The notes beneath the pieces are model-generated. The model ran no database searches. It saw only the letters and a list, made by a program, of their open reading frames with translations, and was not told the origin of the DNA. Positions 33,027-42,766 of a DNA stretch of 64,000 nt are shown piece by piece. The translations under genes were made by a program, and so were the position numbers. Position 1 is the stretch's first letter. Each line of letters begins with the position of its first letter. Where the stretch lies: positions 98,501-162,500 of the forward strand of contig JAVKOQ010000055.1 of NCBI GenBank assembly GCA_031835245.1, read 5' to 3'. Origin of the DNA: Balamuthia mandrillaris. Taxonomy: Eukaryota > Discosea > Longamoebia > Balamuthiidae.

Positions 33027-34424
33027 ATGAACTTCTCCCACTCTCCTTCAATCGTTCAGGTTGGATCCGTCAAGGCGAAGGTTGCCTTTTGGGAAGCCAT
33101 GAGCCGCCAGGAACCAGAGCTGCCAGCCCCTCACCACCCTAGAGTTGCCGCCCTTCCAGTTGCTGCCGTCGCCGCCCCCGCCCCCCCCGCCGATAAACCA
33201 GAACCTTGCCCCAACCCCGCCATTGAACAACCCTCTGCCGCCCGAGTTGCCACCGAGACCTTGGAAGTTACCGCCGTTGCCGCCCTTTTGGAACTGGCAG
33301 ACCACAAGCACTGGACCATGAAGAACTTGGACAATGCCACGCCCGCTGCCCCTTTGGACGTGGAACTTGCCAAGCCCGCCGCCGTTTTGGACGACCACAA
33401 GATAACCCTGCCCGAAAGCAAGCCGGAAGTTGCCATCGACGCGTCCGCGATCCTTCCCCACGATCTCGAAGCGTGCAATGACCTCAGCCGAACGGACGTC
33501 ATCAAACTAGCGGATCAGACCTCCGATTATGATCTACAGCCACTCAACCTCAAGCTGGACCCCACCCCCCTGTCAACGCAGCATGAGGAACCTGCCCACC
33601 GTGAATGCGCCCCCGATGACGATGTGGATGCCCAAAAGCCAAGGAACCATCTACCACAAGTCAAGCCTCTCGCCAGTACCGCCGAACTCCATCAACCCAA
33701 GCAGTCAGATGTGCCCCTTACACTGCAACCACCACAGCCTCAAACGCTACCACCCTCCGAGCCACCCAAGATGCAGAAAAATCCGCAGGCCCAGAGGTCC
33801 ACCAAAGGCTGCGGTTGGAGCTGGGCTATGAAGGAGGCAAGGAGGGTCTTGCCCAATCCCCTCCGCGGAAAGCGCAACCGCCGCCTGAGACAGAACCTGG
33901 AAACGGAATTACCGCGGAACGTTGCAGCCGCCCTGAGTGTCCTCCAGCAGACCGACGTGCTACAAACCGAAGGAATCTTGCGACTATCAGGAAGAAAGAT
34001 CCGGATAAACCAGCTGCTCGCCATGGACGCTCGGAAACGACCCATCAAATGGAGCAAAGAGGACGTCCACGACATCACCGGATTCATTCTAAGCAAATAC
34101 CGCAAGGCATTCGAGGAAGGTATCATCCCTGAGAGTGTTTGGACCGCCGCAAGGAAGAAACCTGAGGACTTGGACTTGGACCCCGCAGAGGTATGGAGCC
34201 AATTGGACGACCGGAGTAGGACCTGGCTGAAAGAAATCTTGCAACTGGGTCGCGCCGTTGTGAGCAAGCAGGACCAGAACCGGATGAGCGCCGGCAACGT
34301 TGCAATGGTATTGTCCCCCTTGGCCTTGACATGGTGTTTTGAACCGATCCGCCACATGGAGCGCTTGCAACCTGCCCGTGAGCTCTTTTTGGATTGGTTG
34401 GACATGGTTCCGTGGGCTGCGTAG
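33027..34424 (+). CDS. RhoGAP domain protein with Pro/Ala-rich N-terminus
   Basis: Intronless 465-residue frame. Residues 1-270 are disordered, rich in Pro, Ala, Glu and Leu (VAALPVAAVAAPAPPADKPE). Residues ~285-465 match a RhoGAP domain: LPRNVAAALSVLQQ, TEGILRLSG with the catalytic arginine finger, a DVHDITGFILSKYRKAF helix, and the late signature QNRMSAGNVAMVLSPLAL (family: NKM..NLA..F.P.L). RhoGAPs speed GTP hydrolysis by Rho/Rac/Cdc42. An insert of about 20 residues (KKPEDLDLDPAEVWSQL) sits between helices. Absence of introns and higher GC content set it apart from its neighbours, which could mean a retrocopy. It overlaps nothing and is followed by repeat-rich sequence. Confidence 0.75.
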   Translation: MNFSHSPSIVQVGSVKAKVAFWEAMSRQEPELPAPHHPRVAALPVAAVAAPAPPADKPEPCPNPAIEQPSAARVATETLEVTAVAALLELADHKHWTMKNLDNATPAAPLDVELAKPAAVLDDHKITLPESKPEVAIDASAILPHDLEACNDLSRTDVIKLADQTSDYDLQPLNLKLDPTPLSTQHEEPAHRECAPDDDVDAQKPRNHLPQVKPLASTAELHQPKQSDVPLTLQPPQPQTLPPSEPPKMQKNPQAQRSTKGCGWSWAMKEARRVLPNPLRGKRNRRLRQNLETELPRNVAAALSVLQQTDVLQTEGILRLSGRKIRINQLLAMDARKRPIKWSKEDVHDITGFILSKYRKAFEEGIIPESVWTAARKKPEDLDLDPAEVWSQLDDRSRTWLKEILQLGRAVVSKQDQNRMSAGNVAMVLSPLALTWCFEPIRHMERLQPARELFLDWLDMVPWAA

Positions 34425-34670
34425 ACTCTCTTCTCTCTCTTCCTCTCTCTCTCTTCCTCTCTCTCTCTGTCCTTCCGTCCGTCGACTGCAACTGAAACGG
34501 TAAGTATTTGAGGTGAAGGAGGCGGGGTTGGTTACATGCCTGGCTGCTGAGTCCTCGTCGATCTCTCTCTCTGTCTCTGTTTCTCTCGCTGTCTCTGTCT
34601 CTGTCGCTCTCTCTCTCTCTCTCTCTCTCTCTTTATATCATACAGGCATGGCCATCTTCGAACTTCAACA

Positions 34671-34945
34671 CCAACGCCTACGCTTTCTACATCTACCAAC
34701 GCCTACGATTTCTACATCTACCAACGCCTACGCCTTCTACATCTACCAACGCCTACGTTTTCTACATCTACCAACGCCTACGCTTTCTACGTCTACCAAC
34801 GCCTACGCTTGCTACGTCTACCAACGCCTACGATTTCTACATCTACCAACGCCTACGATTTCTACATCTACCAACGCCTACGATTTCTACATCTACCAAC
34901 GCCTACGTTTTCTACATCTACCAACGCCTACGCTTTCTACGTCTA
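34671..34945. repeat. 25-bp minisatellite, 11 copies, open in all three plus frames
   Basis: Eleven head-to-tail units with core CCAACGCCTACGNTTTCTAC + ATCTA (25 bp) run from 34671 to 34945, with only single-base differences between units, followed by a partial unit. Since 25 is not a multiple of 3, three units are needed to return to frame, so translation gives a 25-residue super-repeat (QRLRFLHL, PTPTISTS, TNAYAFYIY). No stop occurs in any plus frame. Confidence 0.95.
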
Positions 34946-35190
34946 CCAAAGTACTTCGGACAGACCCGAGCAGAGAACAACGGTTTGGTACGACTAGGTA
35001 TTTCACCTTTCTTTTTCTTCGCTTATTTTTCAGATATTCTTTCTTGTCGTTTCTTTCTTGTTGTTTCTTTCTTTCTATCTTTCCTCTTTCATTCCGTGGA
35101 TCACCACCGTCTAAGTTATCAGAACATCTTCCTCAGTCGTCTCCCAACTAACCCAACCCACTAACTCATTCTCTTTCTTGAGTTCCACTT

Positions 35191-35441
35191 CGCCTCCTCC
35201 ACCTCGAACCTCCCCCCCCCCTCTCTCCCTCCCCATTTGTTTGTTGGATACTAACTACACTTTTTTTCTTTGTTCTCGTTGTAACATCACTAACTCACTA
35301 TTTGTTTGTGTGTGTCCGTTGTATGTGGTCAATTGTGTTTGTTCGTTTCGTGAGTCAACTGCGCCTCCTCCACCTCGCACCTCCCCCTCCCTCCCCCCTC
35401 TCCCTCCCTCCCCATTTGTTTGTTGCAGACTAACTACACTT
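35191..35441. repeat. Duplicated C-rich block (35191-35261 and 35362-35441)
   Basis: Two copies of CGCCTCCTCCACCTCGNACC followed by a C/T run, CCCATTTGTTTGTTG and CTAACTACACTT. They are separated by about 100 bp and differ mostly in the length of the C/T run. A shorter shared phrase, CAACATCACTAACTC, also recurs near 35283 and 35622. Confidence 0.85.
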
Positions 35442-35513
35442 ATTTTATTTTCTTTTCTTTGTTGTCTTTCTGCAGATAGAAGGGGTGGAGGAGGAGTGGA
35501 CTTTGGATTCTGG

Positions 35514-35611
35514 ACTTGGATGCGGATGTGGATGTGGACGTGGATGTGGATGTGGACGTGGATGTGGACATGGATGTGGATGTGTGAATGTGGATGTGGA
35601 TGTGGACTTGC
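35514..35611. repeat. GGATGT/GGACGT hexamer array
   Basis: About 16 hexamers of GGATGT with GGACGT, GGATGC and GGACAT variants. In one plus frame (from 35485) they encode alternating Cys-Gly with Arg and His (GCGCGCGRGCGCGRG), in another Asp/Val and Met/Trp dipeptides. Whether it is translated is unknown. Confidence 0.85.
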
Positions 35612-35633
35612 CAGGCCGTAGCAACATCACTAA

Positions 35634-35664
<31 letters not shown>

Positions 35665-35698
35665 TTGTACAGTTCATTCCTGTTTTCAAGCCATGCCA

Positions 35699-35897
35699 AT
35701 GTGTCTACAGGGTACGCCTCCTCCTCATTTCTGCTCTTTCTCCTCTAGTCATTTACTTTCCGTTATAAGTCAAGAAACCTCAAGGTACGTCCCCTACCCC
35801 TTTTTCCTCTCTGTCTCTCTCTCCTTCTCTCTTTCCTCTTTGTTCCATCATTTATGTAAGCCAAGAAACTTCAAGGTAGGTCCCCTATCCCTTTTCC

Positions 35898-35937
<40 letters not shown>

Positions 35938-36010
35938 CTCTCCCTCTTCGTTCCATCGTTAAAGTATGCCGAGCCATTATGACTACAAGGTACGTCCCCT
36001 CCCATTCCCC
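35699..36010. repeat. Tandem splice-site-like modules
   Basis: Three modules of about 90-115 bp. Each has GTTCCATC(A/G)TT...AAG, a short block such as AGAAACCTCAAG, a donor-like GTACGTCCCCT or GTAGGTCCCCT, and a long CT tract. The donor-like sites lie at 35784, 35875 and 35989. A fourth related donor, GGTACGCCTCC, is at about 35710. Confidence 0.65.
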
Positions 36011-36527
36011 CTCTGTCTCTCCTCTGATATCTCTGCTTTTGGGAACCTTCACCCCTTTTTCTTTTCCACCACCAACACAACTTTGTCCCATATAAATACT
36101 CAGCAGCAGCCGCCATGACGTCCCACAGAGAAAATAAGGTCATTTCCTATGCTTTTAAAGTTTTTTTGTCCGCATTTACGCCGTACTTTCTTTTTCTTTT
36201 GTTTGTTTGTGTTTCTGCCATGTAGGTCCTCCTCCACCCCACCCTCCCCCTTGCCCGCTGCCGGAACAACTTCCTTCCCTACGACCCTGCGCCTGCCCTC
36301 TGACAAGCTGGTCAACTATCCTCTCCGTCAGCCCAACAACTACCTACTACCTACTACCTACGACCCCGCCTGAACAACTATCAACTTCTCTTCGGCCTAC
36401 CAGCATCAACCAACCAACGACCAACGGAAAAAGTAATTGAACCAAAAGGTAATGCACAAAAAAAGAAAAGGTATTATTAATTGCCTTTCATGTCGTCATG
36501 CACCAGTACTAAATCGAAATTTCCATA

Positions 36528-36935
36528 ACAATGACGACATGAATCCAATTCACCCCAAGACGACACGATTAAGTTCGACAGCCGCCCGATTAGCACAAGC
36601 CAAGCCACAGAAACAAACCAAGCAGACCTGACCACCCAACGAACACAAACCAACACTACTATTCCCGAACTCCCGCCAACACGACCGACATGATATGCCC
36701 GCTACAGCCATGGAACCAGACCAAGACAAGCACCAGAAACTCAATTCCTTTAATCCTACCAGCCCCGCAAGAAGCAACATTTCAACCAGCTTACTACCAA
36801 TCGTCTCTCTCATTCCTTCCCCCCCAAAACCCAAAGGCTTCTGCTTCAGCTGCAAATTTAGGAGCTTCCTTCTTGCCTATTTGCTTGCTCTGAAGCACCT
36901 GCTTTTGGGTTTCGGGAGGCTTCCTTCGGTGAGGT
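36528..36935 (+). repeat. Dispersed repeat, copy A (partner 40007-40275)
   Basis: It shares with 40007-40275: a TGACGACATG...CCCC.AGACGACA phrase (same orientation); a block of about 80 bp with AAGAAGCAACATT, CAACCAGC and GGCTTCTGCTTCAG (opposite orientation in the partner); and a block with TTTGCTTGCT...GAAGCACCTG...TTTTGGGTTT (same orientation). Identity is about 75-85% by eye. Confidence 0.75.
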
Positions 36936-37136
36936 CAAAAGGAGTGAGCGCACAGTAGGCAAACGTCAAGGTTTAGGGTGTTGGGTGCACCCCAAAACGT
37001 TGTCTGTACCCCAAAATGGTGTCGACACCCAAAGGATAACAAAAAGTACCACAACCTTTATCTCTTTTCTTTGCTTTCTACCATCTGAACACTCTTACAA
37101 AAAAAGCTCCTGTTTTCCTAGTATCACCGCCCCACC

Positions 37137-37688
37137 ATGGCCGACAATAACACCCCCGACCGCATGCCCGACTTTCGCGCAACGGCCAAGAGGATGGGGA
37201 ATGGGCTTTCAACGCTGCTGGCTACAGTTTTTGGCGGCAGTCTTGTTCCAGGAAAGGAACAAGCAAAGGCCACCGAGAGGAAAGAAAGGGAGCAGGGTCG
37301 TTTACAACTGTGACTTGAGATCACCCTCCAACACCCCAAGTACTCCGAGTGCATGTACGACATCATCGAATTCCAAAGGAAGGCGGCCTCTGACAGCGAC
37401 CCTGATGCCTATGCCAAGGTTTCCAAGAGTGAAATGGACATGGCTGAGCGTCCTTCGCGAACCAAACGAGTAAATAGCTGCAGAAGCTTGACCAAGGATT
37501 ATTGGCGCACAGTACTCCGTTACGCTCGAGCCTATGGCTACATGGACTCATTAGAAAGGAACGAGTTTGCCCACCAGCACGAGAGCTTTAAAAGATTTGT
37601 CAAGCCGTTGGACACTCTCCATGAGTCCGACGACAGCTCAGAAGCACTCTATGACCTGGCCAACTTTACCCCCACCCCTCCTGAGTAA
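37137..37688 (+). pseudogene. Unknown ORF with one in-frame TGA
   Basis: From ATG 37137 (Kozak-like CCCACCATGG) a coherent frame of about 183 codons runs to TAA 37686-37688, interrupted once by TGA near 37311. The part after the stop is clearly protein-like: DPDAYAKVSKSEMDMAERPS, DYWRTVLRYARAYGYMDSLE, then a Ser/Asp-rich end. No family recognised. Options are a recent pseudogene, a stop readthrough site, or a sequence error. The frame on both sides uses codons like those of other genes here. It sits between the two copies of the dispersed repeat. Confidence 0.45.
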
Positions 37689-37779
37689 GCGTAACTGTTG
37701 TCCGTGTCTGTATAGCAGCGTTCCGCAGCTTGGAGAGACAAGCAACAAACAACGAGGAGCGCGGGACCTAACGTCAGCG

Positions 37780-39375
37780 AAGGAAATGATGGTCGCAGAG
37801 AGTTCGCTGGGCAACGAGATAGCCAAGAAGATGGATGACTCTGGCAAGACCGAGTCGAAGACCATGATGACCAGCGATGGTAGGTCCGTGAGGTTCTTCG
37901 CGCCCGTGCTGGCGGACGATTATCGCATGCCTCTCGTGCTACTGTTGGAGAAAGGCTCGGGCAACCTTGGGCGGCAAATGGAACAAGCAATGGTACGTGC
38001 TGAAGAAGAACAAGCTGCACTACTTCAACCAGCAGGGCCAAAAGCGGGAGAAGGGCAACCTCCCCATGAAGACGGTGCTCTCGGTGGAGCGCGTCACGGC
38101 GCAGACGGCCCTACGCCACCAGATCCACCCCGACGAGGCGCCCTCTTTGCGCTCTCCCCCCCTCCCTCTCCTCCACGTTCTTCTTCCTGGCGGAGGATGC
38201 CTACGCCATGGAGAAGTGGGTGGCGCGGTTGGAGGAGGCCCGGCGGATGTTTGGCCAGAAGGGCATTGTCTACCTCCCCGCCATACCGGAGGAGAAGAAG
38301 ACGTGGGGGGCAGTTGGTGGAGACTAGAGACAGAAGAAGTTCGAGTAAGTCTTTTCACGTTCTTCTGTTGTGGCGAACTCTTCACGACCGCCGTTGGACA
38401 TCAGGGCTGGAGGTACCACCAACGAACAACAGGAAAGCAGTGAGAAAGGTGGGCAAGGCCATGCAAGCCAAGTGGTTGTGGAACAGGAGGAAGATCAAGA
38501 GGTTGTGGTCGTGCGTGGAAAGTCCTCCTCCTCTTCAACAACACTTCGCCCTTCTTCCTCCTCTTCCTCTTCCGCCTCGTTATCGCCAAAGACGTCCACA
38601 GCCGCAACATCGTCGGCCGCTGCCTCAACAACAAAGACAGCTCAAAATATATGGGAAGAAGCGCAAGAAGAGAGCTTCACCTCCGGAGGCGGTGCCGATG
38701 ATGACGACTTCACCTCCGCGGACTACGATGTGGTGGGCATGGTCGTCAGCGAGAGCGAAGGAGAGGATGACTCCATGTCCCTCTCCCTCTCTTCCTCTTC
38801 TTCTGCCACCCCCACCACCAAACAAGGGTCTTGTTGTTCCCAAAGAAGCTACCAGGAGAGGTGGACGAAGAAGCGATAACGGAGGAAGGAGGCATTACGT
38901 TGAGGGCCGGATGAAGGAGAGGATGAAGATGGTAACAGGGAAGTGGACGAAGTGGACTTTGTGGATCACTATAACAACAGCAACGAGGCCATAGCAGAGG
39001 AAGAACCGAAGTCGCGCACTGGAAGCATTCCACAAATCATTTTTCCTTTCGCCAGACAAGAGAACGAACGGATTGAAGAAGTCCAACCAAGCAAGAAAAA
39101 GAAGGAGACCACAAAGAAGAAGAAGAAAAAGAGAAGCAAATCAACAACAGAGGAGGAGGGCAACACGGAAAACAGCAAGAGCAACAAAAAGAAGAACGCG
39201 CAAAAGGAATACCGCGGGGAGAGAGCCAGCCAAGCAGAGAGTGCTAGCGGCAAAACGTCGCCTTCACCACGCGACTCTTTGGTCATAAAACAACGAAGAA
39301 AGAGCAAAACAGTTACCATCACCGACACAGAGAGGTTCTTTCATCTCCTCTCCCTTCTCTGTTTCTATCTTCTTT
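37780..39375 (+). pseudogene. Decayed PH-domain protein gene
   Basis: Starts at ATG 37787 or nearby (MVAESSLGNEIAKKM). A pleckstrin-homology domain is clear but spread over frames: LEKGSGNL, GGKWNKQWYVLKKNKLHYF, GNLPMKTVLSVERVTAQ, and FFFLAEDAYAMEKWVARLEE, the last being the PH C-terminal helix with its invariant Trp. The frame changes near 37968 (a GGG run), near 38155 (a seven-C run) and again near 38830 and 38910, and a TAG follows the PH domain at about 38330. Between these lie a plausible intron (38344-38404) and long protein-like stretches: acidic/Ser-rich DDDDFTSADYDVVGMVVSES and a Lys-rich tail to about 39375. PH domains bind phosphoinositides. Several disruptions, two in homopolymers, suggest a host pseudogene; clustered sequence errors are the alternative. 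Confidence 0.55.
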
Positions 39376-40402
39376 AGATTGGAATGCTTATGTTTATGTG
39401 TATGCAGATCGTTTTGTGCGGGGTCAAAAGATTGGGATGCGCCAAGCCGGAGGAATGTTAATTGTCAAGCCAAGGCTCTGCTCGTGGGCAGATGACATCT
39501 CCCTCGGCCAGCTCGTTGGCTTCGCTATCTACGTCTGCACCATCGCTTCCAACTTCTTTGTCGTCTCCTTCATTGACTTTGAGCTCTTCATCTCTCTGTT
39601 TTTTTTTTGGAGCTCACTAACAAGTTCGAATATACCTAGATCAAAGCTCTCTCGCAACGATCGACAATTGTGAAGACGAAGAATGAGAAGAAAGAGGGGA
39701 GAAGAAGAAAGAGAGGGAGAAGGAGAAAGCCGAGGCGATGTGGCAAGAGAGAGTTGTTTGGGAAGAAGAACTTAATCCACTGCATATACAACAAAGAGAA
39801 GATATGGGCAGGGCCACAAACGACGCAACCCCGCATGTCACGCAAAGCGGCGAACAATCTCCTATGGAAAACCGACTTACAAGAACATGCAAAGGCAGGA
39901 CAAGAGCAACAAACGCCAAAGGAAGAAGAGAAGGGGCACAATGGACCAGAAATGGCTGTAACTTCCAATGTCTCCATGCCCAAAGGGGTGGCAGTGATCT
40001 GTTCCACCACAGTGACGACATGTATCCTATCTTACCCCAGACGACAGGAGTAGTCAACACCACCAACCTACTTGAGCTACCCCCTACAGCCAAGTTTGTT
40101 GGTCTGAAGCAGAAGCCCGTTTGGCTTTGGGGGAGGATGGGAGAGACAATTGGTAGATGTCGTCTGTTGGTGTAACTTGCTGGTTGTAATGTTGCTTCTT
40201 GAGAGGCAAGAGCCTTCCCTCTTGCCGATTTGCTTGCTAGGAAGCACCTGTTTTTGGGTTTTGGGAGGCTTCATCCTCAGGCCTCCACTTGCATTACCTC
40301 CTTTTACAAAAGTTGTTGCTCCGAAAGAAGCGTAACGATGTTAAACGTCCGACAACAGCCTATTCACGTTGTTCCATGAGTTGTCATTTATTTAAAAAAT
40401 GC
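39376..40402. other. Region with ambiguous coding and dispersed repeat copy B
   Basis: 39398-39600 has open frames on both strands: on the minus strand an acidic peptide (EVGSDGADVDSEANELAEGD) ends at a stop, on the plus strand a hydrophobic one. Neither joins to a gene I can support; the acidic minus frame looks more protein-like. From 40007 lies copy B of the dispersed repeat. Confidence 0.35.
40007..40275 (-). repeat. Dispersed repeat, copy B (partner 36528-36935)
   Basis: Same three blocks as copy A, but the middle block (about 40090-40205) is inverted relative to it: its reverse complement reads AAGAAGCAACATTACAACC... and GGGCTTCTGCTTCAG. The outer blocks keep the orientation of copy A. 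Block 3 is itself similar to the reverse complement of the copy-A middle block, so the family carries internal inverted repeats. Confidence 0.75.
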
Positions 40403-42528
40403 TTATCTTTGCTGTTCTTCTTCGCCGTTCTTCTCGTTCTCCTTGAAGATCATTGCCCAGTCGAATCGGATGTCCTTGCAATGGTTGTTCAGGTACTTGA
40501 CAAACTTCATGGTGCCTTTGTCCCTGTATGTAAGCGAGAGGGTGTTCATTTGACAGGGCACGGAGAGCAGCTCCGTCTCTTCGTCCATGTAGATGACTTG
40601 GCCGCCGCAGTCCACCTCGATGTCGTTAGTGCTGCAACATAGAAACACGTCCAGTGCCTCCTCCTCGATTATTCCATCATGAACTAATGTGTATGTACCT
40701 GTGTTTAAATGCATGTAAGTATCATCTTTCTCCATGTGCAGAAGAAAAAAAACGAGAAGAGAAGAAGAGAACATACCAGGAAGAAACTTGCGAATCTGAT
40801 AGGTAACGGTGGCGAGGTCCAAACCAGTAATGTATCGCAAGAAGCTGAAAAACACGTCCGAACGAAGAAAGCGGGAGAGCTGTTGGATGGTGTGACGCTC
40901 CTCCGTGTCCGGGAGGCACATGTAATGCCGCTTGTTGACAGGTCCTTTGAATCGCCACTCCTTGATGTGTTGGTGCTCATCCTCATCGGAGCAGAGCTCC
41001 TCCATGACTTGTTCGTACTTATCATCTCGGAGGAAGGCGTTGAGCTGAATGCTGGACTCCTCCAAGAACTCCTCTCTAATGGCTTCCTGATTCTCCTTGG
41101 CGAGGTAGATCGGGTTCAGCCATTTTTGCAACACACCTAACATTTCCTCTGTCAAACTCTCTTCTTCGTTTTCAGCTTTTTCCTTTTGTTTGCTAGTTGA
41201 AGAAGCAGAGGAAGCAAGAGTAGGAAGCGGAGAAAGGTAAGGAGGAGGAGGTTCCTTCCAAAGAGAGGCAGTGTTCTTCGGAAGAGGAGGGCCATGGAAC
41301 CATCCGCTTATGGACATCCTTTCCCTGAAGCCCATCTGATCCGCTGTTCTTACCTCCGAGACCTGATGCCATGAGACCTCGCTCACCGCAAAGAACACAA
41401 AGGAGTTCCAAGTGGGAGAGATGGACTCTGCAATGCTCACTGGCTGCTTGGTGCTCTCGTCCACTGCAAAGAGGTCCAACGTTCCTCCTTCCGTAGCGGT
41501 GTCCCAATCCTTGGGCACCAGGTAGAGAATGTAGGCGATGCGTCGTCCCTCAAGCTCGTCGTCGTGGCAGAGGAGAGTGGAGGTGTCGGTGTAGCGAGCC
41601 ACGCTCATATCGATGGTGTCGTTGAGCCCTTCAATGCCGGTTATCTTGCTAAGCCATTGGCGAAAGGACTGGCTGTAAAGGGTCGCTCGAAGCTTGCTCA
41701 CTGCTGGCAAACTACAGCCCTTTATTCATTTTTGATCAAAATATAGAAGGGTTGCGTTAGGGCTGTCGTTCGTAGGAGAAACTTGAAAGAAGCGAAAAGA
41801 GAAGAGAGAAAAGAGAAAAGAGAAAAGAGAAAGAAGGTACTTTGAGGTCTTTGCTTTGATAAAAATCGTAGAGGTCATTGGACTTGCGTTGGAAGCTGAG
41901 GGTGAGGAGCTCGTCGCGCAAGCTATCGATGAAGGACTCCTTCAGGAAGCCCTCCAAAAAGTTGTGAGAAAAGGGCTGGTGGGCTTTGCTCTCGTAGGCC
42001 TGCTTCGCCTTTTGCACCCACTCCTCACCCACGATCTCCGGGTTCAACACCGCCAACGCCTCTCCTTCCTCCTTCACATCGATCGCTGCCGCGGAGGCAC
42101 CCGTTCCTTTCGCTCGTTTGTTGGAGCTCTGCTGGACTCCTTCTGCAGAGACGGTTCGTTCTTTCTCACCAACATCGTTGGCTCGCTTTTTCTTGCTGGC
42201 TTGTTCTTGTTGGAGAGAAAGCGCGTCCAGCTCGTTCTTGAGGAGCAACGGGAGGGCAAGCTGGTCGCGTTGAGAGGGCGTGAGCTTGCCCCAGCTCGAG
42301 AGGCGCGTGATCCAATTGGCCTCGAGCGTGGCCAGTGCGGCCTCAAAGGCCTGCTTCGGGGGGTTCAAGCGCTGGCTGAGCTCCTCCAGCACCTCTTTGA
42401 TGGCAGGATCGTGCTGTTCCGGGTGGCACTCCCTGTTTGGACGTTTTTGGTGAGACGCACCGGGTTAAGTTAGACCCAAACCAGGGGAATGAGGGGAGGA
42501 GGAGCAAGAACTGCTGCTGCACGTACAT
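40403..42528 (-). CDS. OGFOD1: OGFOD1/Tpa1-type prolyl hydroxylase (2-oxoglutarate/Fe(II) dioxygenase)
   Basis: 625 residues in four exons (42528-42482, 42432-41841, 41719-40777, 40698-40403). Tpa1/OGFOD1 hydroxylates a proline of ribosomal protein uS12 and affects translation termination. The dioxygenase core shows LLCHDDELEGRRIAYILYLV (HxD iron ligands), GGTLDLF, and the second ligand region around TWNSFVFFAVSEVSWHQVSEV with its His, followed by the C-terminal non-catalytic domain typical of Tpa1 (EWRFKGPVNKRHY, LRYITGLDL) and an acidic end. Upstream residues are helical with Lys/Glu linkers (KAYESKAHQPFSHNFLEGFL marks the domain start). The first exon (15 codons) joins through a 49-nt intron; it is the only ATG I could connect and is the least certain part. 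It is head-to-head with the gene at 42767. Confidence 0.92.
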
Positions 42529-42766
42529 GAATGAGAAGTTTGGCTCTCTCTTACTTCTCTCTCTCTTTGTTAGCGTAATGTCGTCATGAGGTCACATTTC
42601 CGGGTCGTCGTGGAGATGTAAAAAAGGATATTTTGGGCCTGTTACTTATATCCAAATTTGAACGTGGGAAGATTCCCCAAAACGTTGGATCGACTCTCGT
42701 TGAAGCCAAAAAAATTTACATAAAAAATAAAAAGCAGAGAAAAAGCAACCACGCAGGGACGAAGGG
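42529..42766. promoter_or_regulatory. Divergent promoter, OGFOD1 (-) / nuclear protein (+)
   Basis: 238 bp lie between two opposite starts. It contains TGTCGTCATGAGGTCACAT, with a GTCA/TGAC-rich core reminiscent of CRE-like sites, and A-rich sequence just 5' of the plus gene. Inferred from orientation. Confidence 0.45.

Larger units (their letters stand above)
34425..37136. other. Repeat-rich region without a firm gene
   Basis: About 2.7 kb packed with low-complexity and tandem sequence: (CT)n tracts, the 25-bp minisatellite, a duplicated C-rich block, a GGATGT hexamer array, three splice-site-like modules and, from about 36528, one copy of the dispersed repeat. Candidate donor and acceptor sites (AACG|GTAAGT at about 34500; CATACAG at 34645) suggest it is transcribed and spliced. 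A Kozak-like GCCGCCATGACG at about 36110 starts a short frame. No protein family is visible. Confidence 0.55.

Noticed and set aside
34513-35151. ORF through the minisatellite as a protein-coding gene
   Set aside because: The first third is a (CT)n-derived Ser/Leu/Val run and the middle is the 25-bp repeat; openness is expected from composition. Kept only as a repeat with possible coding.
35445-35699. His/Pro-rich minus-strand ORF over the hexamer array
   Set aside because: It arises from the reverse complement of GGATGT repeats and has no other support.
37567-38994. Long plus-strand ORF of 475 codons
   Set aside because: Its translation is Arg/Pro-rich and shadows the PH-domain and acidic segments that read well in the other two frames; openness comes from base composition.
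34425-40402. Old retrovirus-like or other virus-derived element in the repeat island
   Set aside because: No reverse transcriptase, integrase, capsid or other virus-type motif was seen, and no long terminal repeats; only short repeats and host-like genes.
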